In this document: positions 18,222 through 25,292 of the stretch, piece after piece
Position numbering within the stretch: position 1 is the first letter of the stretch
Layout: each line of letters begins with the position of its first letter
Assembly (NCBI GenBank): GCA_016222945.1
Contig: JACRPY010000004.1
Coordinates: forward strand, 466,268-530,267
Direction: 5' to 3'
DNA: 64,000 nt
Origin: Methanobacterium sp.
Lineage (GTDB): Archaea; Methanobacteriota; Methanobacteria; Methanobacteriales; Methanobacteriaceae
Made by a program: the position numbers and the translations under genes
The notes under the pieces: model-generated
Databases searched by the model: none
What the model was told of the DNA's origin: nothing
What the model saw: the letters and a program-made list of their open reading frames with translations, nothing else

Positions 18222-19721
18222 ATGGCAGTTGAAATAAAACCCGTAACTAGAATTGAAGGCGATGGAAAACTTGAATTAGAAACCTACTTGGACGAAGCTG
18301 GAAAATTAAAAGTAAAAAATCTTTTAACACCTAATGACGGAACTTTAAATTTACCAACAGATAATGCTGCAAGGTATCCAAAGTTCTGTGTCACAGAATT
18401 TAGAGGATTTGAGAAATTTGCAGTTGGAGAACAGCCAGACACTGTTACAAAACTAGTTCCAAGGATATGTGGTGTTTGCCCCGTGCCTCACAACATGGCA
18501 AGCACATGTGCAGTTGAGGCCGCTTATGGCACAAAAATAGTTAACAATGCAAAGACAGTAAGAAGATTCATGCTTGCAGTTCATACAGTACACAGTCATC
18601 TACTGCACTTCTTTGTACTTGCTGGAAAGGACATTCTACCACAGAGCATAATAGATCAAGAACTTCCTAACATAATAAGTGCCCACAACAAGGCACAGGC
18701 TTGTGTAGCAGTATTTGGAGGAAAACCTGTTCACCCTGCATCATGTATTCCTGGAGGACAGACAAAAGTTCCAAACAGTACAGAAATTGGACAGATCAGA
18801 GCACGAATGCAAGAAATACAAAGTTATGCAACTTCTCTTTTAGGTGCATTAAAGGGTGCTCTATTAAATCTACCAAACGACTTTGGTGTAAGACCTAGTA
18901 ACTACTTGAGTTCTGGTGTTCCTTTCTATAGTGGTGTTTCTGGATCATTTTCATACTTTGGAACATCAGGAGGAGTTGTAATCAGAAATCCTTCAAATCC
19001 AACTGACTTTAACTCAGCCACCATAGTTCCATTTAACCCAGCAAATGTGAAAGAAGAAATCATAACCCCCTACGGAAGCGTTATAAACCTTCCAACAAAC
19101 TACAGCTACACCAAAAGACCATACTACACCCACAACGGCGTAAACTATGTATGTGAAGTAGGACCTCTTGCAAGACTCGCAGTAGCATACAAGGCTGGTG
19201 ACAGCGTTGTAAAATCTACCGTAGACAGCATCGCAAGTAGTTGGGGTGTTGGTGCAAACGACATATTATCTCCCTCAACAAGAAACAGGCACATAACCCG
19301 GCTTATAGAAACCGTGATAATGATTGACAGAATTCTAAATGGCGGTTGGTCAAACATAGCTCAGGTAGACAGTTACTCACCTCCAAACGAGAAAGCAGGA
19401 ACTGGTATGGGCATAGTTGAAGCACCTCGTGGAACACTAATACACAGCATACAAGTAGGATCTGATTTAAAGACTGCATCATACGACTGTATGGTACCGA
19501 CTACAGCAAACACAGGAGCTATGGAAGAAGCTGTAGCAGACGATCTCGTGGAGATAAGACCAGAAACAATAGAATTGCTAGGGCGTGAACCAACAGAAGA
19601 CGAAAAACTACTTTTAGGAGATGCAAGCCGAAGCATAAGAGGATTTGATCCATGTTGTTCATGTTCCTCCCACATGATAGAAATTAAAAACCCAGATGGC
19701 ACTAAAAAACGCCATCTATAA
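18222..19721 (+). CDS. [NiFe] hydrogenase large subunit, partner of the Tat-exported small subunit
   Basis: A catalytic subunit of 499 residues. The four nickel ligands are present as Cys83 and Cys86 in RICGVCPVPH (L1) and Cys478 and Cys481 in DPCCSCSSH (L2). Fifteen residues (MIEIKNPDGTKKRHL) follow His484 and are the expected peptide removed by the maturation protease encoded next. There is no signal peptide, so it must be carried out with the small subunit by Tat after folding. A GGTGAT ribosome-binding site lies in the 9-base gap after the small subunit. Several stretches after 19050 use C-ending codons (TAC, AAC, ACC, GGC) more than the neighbours, hinting at transfer or selection for expression. 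Confidence 0.92.
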   Translation: MAVEIKPVTRIEGDGKLELETYLDEAGKLKVKNLLTPNDGTLNLPTDNAARYPKFCVTEFRGFEKFAVGEQPDTVTKLVPRICGVCPVPHNMASTCAVEAAYGTKIVNNAKTVRRFMLAVHTVHSHLLHFFVLAGKDILPQSIIDQELPNIISAHNKAQACVAVFGGKPVHPASCIPGGQTKVPNSTEIGQIRARMQEIQSYATSLLGALKGALLNLPNDFGVRPSNYLSSGVPFYSGVSGSFSYFGTSGGVVIRNPSNPTDFNSATIVPFNPANVKEEIITPYGSVINLPTNYSYTKRPYYTHNGVNYVCEVGPLARLAVAYKAGDSVVKSTVDSIASSWGVGANDILSPSTRNRHITRLIETVIMIDRILNGGWSNIAQVDSYSPPNEKAGTGMGIVEAPRGTLIHSIQVGSDLKTASYDCMVPTTANTGAMEEAVADDLVEIRPETIELLGREPTEDEKLLLGDASRSIRGFDPCCSCSSHMIEIKNPDGTKKRHL

Positions 19722-19740
19722 CTTATTTTTTTGTGGGAAA

Positions 19741-20223
19741 ATGATATGCATAGTTGGCTTTGGAAATTTATTGCTTGGAGATGATGGAGTAGGAATAAGA
19801 ATAATCCAAAGACTTAAAATGATGAACCTTCCAAATTATGTGGATATAATAGATGCTGGAGCTTATGGGGCAATCCTATTCAGCCTAATTGAAAAATATG
19901 ACAAAATAATTGTGGTGGACGCTGTTAGATCCAATCATGAAATTGAAAGAATCATTTTAATGAAGGCATCTGAGATAATGAAAACAAATGAAAAATATTA
20001 CTTTTCTGGACATGATTTAAATCTGTTAGATATATTTTCAATGATAGAATCTGTCTATTCAGACAATCTATTGGATAAAATATGTATCATTGGCGTTAGA
20101 ATCCAAAAAATTGAAGAATCATTAGAACTTTCAGAAAAAATTATAAAAAGCATGGAAAAAACTGTGAATTTAATTACAACTAACTTCCTAAATGAGGGTG
20201 ATGAAATATGGAAGAACCACTGA
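19741..20223 (+). CDS. Hydrogenase maturation endopeptidase (HycI/HyaD family)
   Basis: A 160-residue protease from the ATG at 19741. In-frame codons back to 19696 lie inside the large-subunit gene and precede the conserved start. GFGNLLLGDDGVG is the family signature, with the metal-binding acidic residue. IDAGAYG holds the second acidic ligand and SGHDLN the His ligand. It removes the C-terminal extension of the large subunit once nickel is inserted. Its place directly after the large subunit, 19 bases away, indicates a dedicated partner. It overlaps tatC by 16 bases. Confidence 0.9.
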   Translation: MICIVGFGNLLLGDDGVGIRIIQRLKMMNLPNYVDIIDAGAYGAILFSLIEKYDKIIVVDAVRSNHEIERIILMKASEIMKTNEKYYFSGHDLNLLDIFSMIESVYSDNLLDKICIIGVRIQKIEESLELSEKIIKSMEKTVNLITTNFLNEGDEIWKNH

Positions 20224-20948
20224 TTACGCATTTCGACGAACTGAGAAGTAGATTAATAAGAATTGCTATTGTAATTATTGCAATATCTGCTGTTACGTTC
20301 CCATTTGCCAATCAAATTCTTATTAGAATTCAAAATGATTTACTACCTGAAGGAATGCGTTTGATTGTAATAGGCCCCTTAGAAGCCATATGGGCACAAA
20401 TAGAAGTATGTATGCTTGTTGCATTTGTAATTGCCCTTCCATACATTATCTATGAAACTATGAAATTCTTAAAACCAGCTCTTAAAGGTTCTGAGAATTC
20501 TTTTTTAATTAAAACAATACCTCCCGCATTGATACTTTTTGGAATTGGAGCTATATTTACTTACAAAATTGTGCTTGTAGTAACACTTAAATTTCTTATT
20601 GGCTATGCAACATCCTCCGGTGTTATACCTCTTTTAAGTTTAGGAGATTTCATATCATTTGTACTCCTAATGATTTTGGTATTTGGGCTACTCTTTGAAT
20701 TACCACTTGCCTGTTGTGCTCTTGCATCCCTTGATTTAATCTATTCTGATACCCTTACAGGTAACAGAAAAGGAGCTTACGTTGGTATTTTGATTATCGC
20801 AGGAATTTTAACACCAGACCCCACACCGTTTACTCAGCTTATTGTCACATTACCAATGATCATTCTCTTTGAAATAAGTGTTCTTTTGATTAAATACATG
20901 CACAGAGATAAGAAAATGGAGGTTACAAATGATGCATCCGTTGGTTAA
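20208..20948 (+). CDS. tatC: Sec-independent translocase protein TatC
   Basis: A 246-residue TatC with six predicted membrane helices. The N-terminus PLITHFDELRSRL matches the conserved TatC start, which binds the twin-arginine signal, and the loop motif FLKPALKGSE is also typical. The ribosome-binding site GGTGATG lies inside the end of the protease gene, consistent with coupled translation. TatC recognises folded Tat substrates, here most plausibly the hydrogenase small subunit with its bound large subunit. Tat components are not a general feature of Methanobacteriales, so this copy probably came with the hydrogenase. Confidence 0.93.
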   Translation: MEEPLITHFDELRSRLIRIAIVIIAISAVTFPFANQILIRIQNDLLPEGMRLIVIGPLEAIWAQIEVCMLVAFVIALPYIIYETMKFLKPALKGSENSFLIKTIPPALILFGIGAIFTYKIVLVVTLKFLIGYATSSGVIPLLSLGDFISFVLLMILVFGLLFELPLACCALASLDLIYSDTLTGNRKGAYVGILIIAGILTPDPTPFTQLIVTLPMIILFEISVLLIKYMHRDKKMEVTNDASVG

Positions 20949-20960
20949 GGAGGTGAAAAA

Positions 20961-21230
20961 ATGATTGGTGGACTTGGAATGCCAGAACTTTTAATAATCC
21001 TTTTTGTGATCCTGCTCCTTTTTGGTTCAAAGAAACTTCCAGAACTTGCAAAAGGAATGGGTAAAGCTTTTGGAGAGTTTAAAAGAACTCAACGTGAGTC
21101 AGAGTTTAAAATAAAAGAAGAACCAAAAGAAGCAGAAGTAATAGAGAAAAAAGAGGAAATAAAAACTGAATCTAAAGAAGAAACAGTGCAAACAACTAAA
21201 ACAGCTGAAAAATCAGAAACAAAAGCATGA
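20961..21230 (+). CDS. tatA: Sec-independent translocase protein TatA
   Basis: An 89-residue protein with the TatA plan: one N-terminal membrane helix ([15 protein letters not shown]), the FGSKKLPEL hinge, an amphipathic helix ([13 protein letters not shown]) and a charged tail rich in Glu, Lys and Thr. A strong AAGGAGGTGA ribosome-binding site precedes the ATG. With TatC it forms a minimal two-component Tat pore; no TatB is seen, as is usual in archaea. It is the last gene of the hydrogenase operon, followed by two tandem palindromic repeats. Confidence 0.93.
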   Translation: MIGGLGMPELLIILFVILLLFGSKKLPELAKGMGKAFGEFKRTQRESEFKIKEEPKEAEVIEKKEEIKTESKEETVQTTKTAEKSETKA

Positions 21231-21233
21231 ATA

Positions 21234-21336
21234 ATAGGATACTCTTTAATGAACGTTTAAACGATTCATTAGTTTGCCTATAATCTCATAGGATACTCTT
21301 TAATGAACGTTTAAACGATTCATTAGTTTGCCTATA
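21234..21336. repeat. Two tandem copies of a 49-base imperfect palindrome
   Basis: Identical 49-base units at 21234-21282 and 21288-21336 repeat with a period of 54. Each is an extended imperfect inverted repeat: outer arms ATAGG and CCTAT, inner arms AATGAA and TTCATT, and a central palindrome CGTTTAAACG. A short T-run (ATTTTTTAG) follows the second copy. They sit between tatA and the carbonic anhydrase gene. Roles could include transcription termination, a regulator binding site or a recombination site. Confidence 0.85.
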
Positions 21337-21396
21337 TAATTTTTTAGTATATGTAATATTTATATAACTTAATGCCCTTAAATGGAGGTTAAAAAA

Positions 21397-22059
21397 ATGA
21401 AGAAAGAATACCTAATCTTAATTTCACTTTGTTTGGCCATTATTGCATTGGCTGCATCTTTATATGGGCTTTCTAAAACCCCAAACATTTCTACAAGCCC
21501 AATAACGTCATGGAATTCACAAATTATGTCTCCACAAATCAGTGCCACGTCATTTGTGGATCCTTCAGCCAGAATAATCGGAGACGTGACTATTGGAAGT
21601 AACGTTTTCATTGGACCATTCGCATCAGTGCGTGGCGATGAAGGATCACCTATTTACATTGGTGATGGTTCAAACATCCAAGATGGTGTGATTATACATG
21701 GTCTTAAAGACCCTCGAGTAACTGTTGGGGGTAAAAATTATTCTGTCTATGTTGGAAAAGAAGTTTCAATGGCACATGGCAGTATAATTCACGGTCCTGT
21801 CTTTATTGACGACAAAAGTTTTATTGGCTTCGGTGCAGTGATATTCAAAGCAACCATAGGTAAAAATTGTGTTATACTACACAATGCTGTGGTGACAAAT
21901 AATGTAAAAATAGCCGATGGTAAATATGTACCAGCAGGTGCAATAATCGACGACCAAGCAAAAGCAGATGCACTAACAGAAGTTCCAGAAACTCTCAAAG
22001 AGCTACCTCCAGACGTAGTGAAAGTCAATAAAGAACTGACAAATACATACAAACGCTAA
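21397..22059 (+). CDS. Exported or membrane-anchored gamma-class carbonic anhydrase
   Basis: A 220-residue left-handed beta-helix protein of the Cam family. I start at the ATG at 21397, since the upstream in-frame ATG (21382) contains the GGAGG ribosome-binding site. Residues 5-24 are a hydrophobic signal or anchor. Zinc ligands His101 (VIIHGL), His127 and His132 (AHGSIIHG) are intact, and DEG at 81-83 matches the Cam Glu62 region. Compared with Methanosarcina Cam the acidic loop between the first two His is about ten residues shorter, so the proton-shuttle Glu84 is missing. It probably interconverts CO2 and bicarbonate outside the membrane, next to the exported hydrogenase. Confidence 0.88.
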   Translation: MKKEYLILISLCLAIIALAASLYGLSKTPNISTSPITSWNSQIMSPQISATSFVDPSARIIGDVTIGSNVFIGPFASVRGDEGSPIYIGDGSNIQDGVIIHGLKDPRVTVGGKNYSVYVGKEVSMAHGSIIHGPVFIDDKSFIGFGAVIFKATIGKNCVILHNAVVTNNVKIADGKYVPAGAIIDDQAKADALTEVPETLKELPPDVVKVNKELTNTYKR

Positions 22060-22160
22060 TGGGATATTAACTCAGTTTAACATGTTCCCCCCATTATTTT
22101 TTTAATGATAAATGAGTTAATAATATCCCATTAGTTTTTTTGTTTTTTTATTTTTTTGGG
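22057..22160 (+). terminator. Hairpin and T-tract terminator after the carbonic anhydrase gene
   Basis: TAATGGGATATTAACTCA (22057-22074) pairs with the right arm at 22113-22133, which ends ATATCCCATTA, and is followed by long T-runs up to about 22160. The left arm includes the stop codon. This is the strongest terminator in the window and closes the hydrogenase/Tat/carbonic anhydrase block. Confidence 0.8.
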
Positions 22161-22674
22161 CATGATGATCTTATTTTAATGACTTTAAAAGTGGATAAAC
22201 TTCGCAAATACTGGACTTGATAATAAAAGTTCTAAAATATCTTAAATATATTCTCCAAAAAAGCCCAACATAAAGATTAAAAAAAGGGGATTTAAAAATT
22301 ATTAATTAAATAAGACTTTTTTTTATAACAAATGAATTTAAAGCATTTTATAACTGATAGTATTTGCTTAAACAGTAAATAATACCCTAATAATATGTGT
22401 TTCCATAATCTAAACTTTAAATAAATAACTAATAAAAAAATGAATCTCAAAATTCAAGATACAATATTACTAAATTCAGTATCCTTACTTAAATTTGTTA
22501 GATATATATACATTAAACAATTAATAATATGACTAGAATCTGAATAATATCATAATCCAAAATAAATAATATTTGGATTTCTATTTACATATAATAATTT
22601 CCATTATTAAATAATAAGTTATATATTTTTTCAAAAAAAATAGTGTTAGCAGCCATGATTTTGGTTTTGTTATT
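22161..22674 (+). promoter_or_regulatory. Long AT-rich upstream region of the PAS/GAF sensor gene
   Basis: About 510 bases without a credible ORF. TATA-like boxes are seen at about 22503-22514 (GATATATATACA) and 22619-22628 (TTATATATTT), the second giving a leader of roughly 30 bases. I see no repeats or RNA signature. Confidence 0.35.
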
Positions 22675-25221
22675 ATGCAGTATAAAAAAAAGAAAGAAAA
22701 TCAAGATGTAGATAGATCTAAGAAATCAGAATACATCTTTGTAGAACCTGATAATTTCAATGAAAAAATACATTTAAAGGAGATTTTTAAAGAATCTGAA
22801 GAGGGATATAAGTTTCCCATTAATAATTCTAAAGTTCCAATAAACATCTTCTCTGAAGATATGAAGATTTTGGATGTAAATAAAAGGCTAATTCAACTTT
22901 CAGGATATTCTAAAAAAGAGCTTTTATCCATGAAATTGAAAGATATATACCCTGAATCGGCTGAAATCTTGAGTAAAGGAATAAAAAAGATAATTGAAGC
23001 TAAAATATTTCCTATTTTAGAAGTTAATTTACATACTAAAAAGGGGAAGATTATACCTGTTGAAATAGTTGTCACTGAACTTAAAAATTATGGTCCAAAA
23101 AGTGTTTTCCAAGGTACTGTGAGAGATAATGATGCACTTATGCAAATAGAAAAAGCTTTAACTGATATTGAAAAAAGTTTTAGAACATTAGCTGAGACTT
23201 CCTTTGATATTATCATGCTTTTTGATCGAGAATGCAGAAATCTTTATGTGAATCCAACAATTGAAAAGCTAAGTGGTATTCCTCCAGAGGATTTTATTGG
23301 CAAAAAGTTTGTACAACTTGGTTTATCTGATGATTTAGTTAAACTGTATAAAGAGACTGTTTATAAAGTTTTTGAAACCAAAACCAATGATCTTATTGAA
23401 TTAAAACTTCCTAAAGGTACTTGGATAGATGCTTTTTTAGTACCTGAATTTGATGAAAAAGGTGAAGTAAAGTTTGTTATAATTACTGCACGAGATATCA
23501 CTGAACGTAAGCATGCAGAGGAGAGCTTAAGGGAAAGTGAAAATAAGTATCGTGGACTTGTCAATAGTAGTGTTGATGCTGTGATATCTGTTGACATGCA
23601 AATGAGGATCACTATGTGGAATCCTGCAGCAGAGAGATTATTTGGTTATAATGAAAAAGAAATACTTGGAAAAAGCTTAATGACAATTGTTCCAAAAAGC
23701 TATAAAAAAGAAAAAGAAGAAGGATTTGATGAATATAGGAAAACTGGTGCAAGTTTTGTTATAGGAAAGACTGTAGAACTTGAAGGACTAAGAAAAGACG
23801 GAATCAAAATACCTATAGAGCTTTCAATTTCGTCAACAAGAGTGGGAGAAACAGAAATTCCTACTGCAATTATTAGAAACATCACTGAACGTAAAATGGC
23901 CGAAAAAGCTATTAAGGAGAGTGAAGAATATCAAAGAACCATTTTTTCTTCAGTCCACACTGGTATTATTGTAGTTGATGAGAAAACCCATGAAATACTT
24001 GATGTTAATCAAGTAGCAGCCGATCTCATAGGTGTTTCAAAGAAAAAAATTATGGGGAATATATGTCACAGATACATATGCCCTGCTGACGAAGGTAAAT
24101 GCCCCATCAGCGACCTTGATCAAGTTGTAGATAATTCTGAACGTGTTCTTTTAGATGTTAAAGGCAATGAAATACCCATATTAAAAACTGTGATTCCAAT
24201 AAAATTAGCAGGGCGCGAATGCCTTCTTGAAAGTTTTATTGATATGACTGAACGTAAAAAAATGGAAAACGCCTTAAAACATAGCGAAGAAAGTTTCAGG
24301 GCTTTATCCGATGATTCAATTGACCTTATCATACGTCATGATAGAGAGCACAGACACCTTTATGTAAATCCCATTGTTGAAAAGTTTACAGGTATTATGC
24401 CAGAGGACTTTATAGGTAAAACACTTTATGAAATGAAATTTCCAAAGGATTTAGTGGAATTGTGGGAGAAAGCTATTGACAAAGTATTCAAAACAAAAAA
24501 AAATAACCACATTGAATTCGAACTCCCGAAAGGTATATGGATAGATGCATTGTTAGTGCCGGAATTTGATGAGAAAGGTGATGTAAATATTGTTTTAACT
24601 TCAGCACGTGACACTACTGAACGTAAAAAGATGGAAACCACCTTGTCACGGGAAGTTTCAATTAACAATGCTCTGGCTAAATTATCAAGAAATCTCCTGT
24701 CTCAAGCCTCAATTGATGATATTTCATATCTTGTTTTAGAACATGCCAAAGATCTAACCCAAAGCCAATATGGTTTTGTTGGATATATAAATCCTAAAAC
24801 AGGTTATCTAATGGTTCCTACCCTTAAACGAGATTTCCGGAAAGAATTCAAAAAAAAAGATAAAGAAACAATTTTTAAGGAATTTAAGGGATTGTGGGGT
24901 TGGGTGTTGAATAACAAAGAGTCAATCCTCACAAACGATCCAGCCTGGGATCCAAGATCAACTGGAACCCCTGATGACCATATCGCAATCAACAATTTTG
25001 TATCCGCTCCTGCGATGATAGAGGATAAATTAGTAGGTCAAATTGCTTTAGCTAATGCAGATCATGATTATACTAAAAAAGATCTAGAATTGGTAGAACG
25101 TTTAACAGATCTCTATGCTATTGCTATTAATCGTCAATTATTAGAAGAAAAAATTCGTGGAAGTGAAGAAAAACATAGAAAAATAGTTGAAAAATTTTTA
25201 GAAACTGTTTCAGAGGATTGA
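22675..25221 (+). CDS. Multi-PAS and GAF sensor protein lacking a kinase domain
   Basis: An 848-residue soluble sensor. About five PAS domains occupy residues 50-150, 165-280, 290-405, 410-535 and 545-655, four of them ending in the PAC-type RD(I/T)TERK or similar motif. A GAF domain follows (about 670-825). PAS2 and PAS5 are close copies (both contain LYVNP, EDFIGK, KGxWIDA and LVPEFDEKG), showing internal duplication. The protein ends soon after the GAF domain with a short coiled coil, and no HisKA or ATPase domain follows. It may act by protein contact, or be a truncated hybrid kinase. Ligands are unknown. No membrane helix is seen. Confidence 0.82.
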   Translation: MQYKKKKENQDVDRSKKSEYIFVEPDNFNEKIHLKEIFKESEEGYKFPINNSKVPINIFSEDMKILDVNKRLIQLSGYSKKELLSMKLKDIYPESAEILSKGIKKIIEAKIFPILEVNLHTKKGKIIPVEIVVTELKNYGPKSVFQGTVRDNDALMQIEKALTDIEKSFRTLAETSFDIIMLFDRECRNLYVNPTIEKLSGIPPEDFIGKKFVQLGLSDDLVKLYKETVYKVFETKTNDLIELKLPKGTWIDAFLVPEFDEKGEVKFVIITARDITERKHAEESLRESENKYRGLVNSSVDAVISVDMQMRITMWNPAAERLFGYNEKEILGKSLMTIVPKSYKKEKEEGFDEYRKTGASFVIGKTVELEGLRKDGIKIPIELSISSTRVGETEIPTAIIRNITERKMAEKAIKESEEYQRTIFSSVHTGIIVVDEKTHEILDVNQVAADLIGVSKKKIMGNICHRYICPADEGKCPISDLDQVVDNSERVLLDVKGNEIPILKTVIPIKLAGRECLLESFIDMTERKKMENALKHSEESFRALSDDSIDLIIRHDREHRHLYVNPIVEKFTGIMPEDFIGKTLYEMKFPKDLVELWEKAIDKVFKTKKNNHIEFELPKGIWIDALLVPEFDEKGDVNIVLTSARDTTERKKMETTLSREVSINNALAKLSRNLLSQASIDDISYLVLEHAKDLTQSQYGFVGYINPKTGYLMVPTLKRDFRKEFKKKDKETIFKEFKGLWGWVLNNKESILTNDPAWDPRSTGTPDDHIAINNFVSAPAMIEDKLVGQIALANADHDYTKKDLELVERLTDLYAIAINRQLLEEKIRGSEEKHRKIVEKFLETVSED

Positions 25222-25251
25222 GCAAAACCAAAAATCTAAGAGTATATTCCA

Positions 25252-25275
25252 AATATTTTTTTTGTTTTTTTGATA
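25252..25275 (+). terminator. T-rich terminator between the convergent sensor and RecJ-like genes
   Basis: A run of T residues interrupted once by G lies 30-50 bases after the sensor stop codon. Archaeal RNA polymerase terminates at such T-tracts, so this probably ends the plus-strand transcript. Confidence 0.55.
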
Positions 25276-25292
25276 ATCCTTCTTTAAAATAA

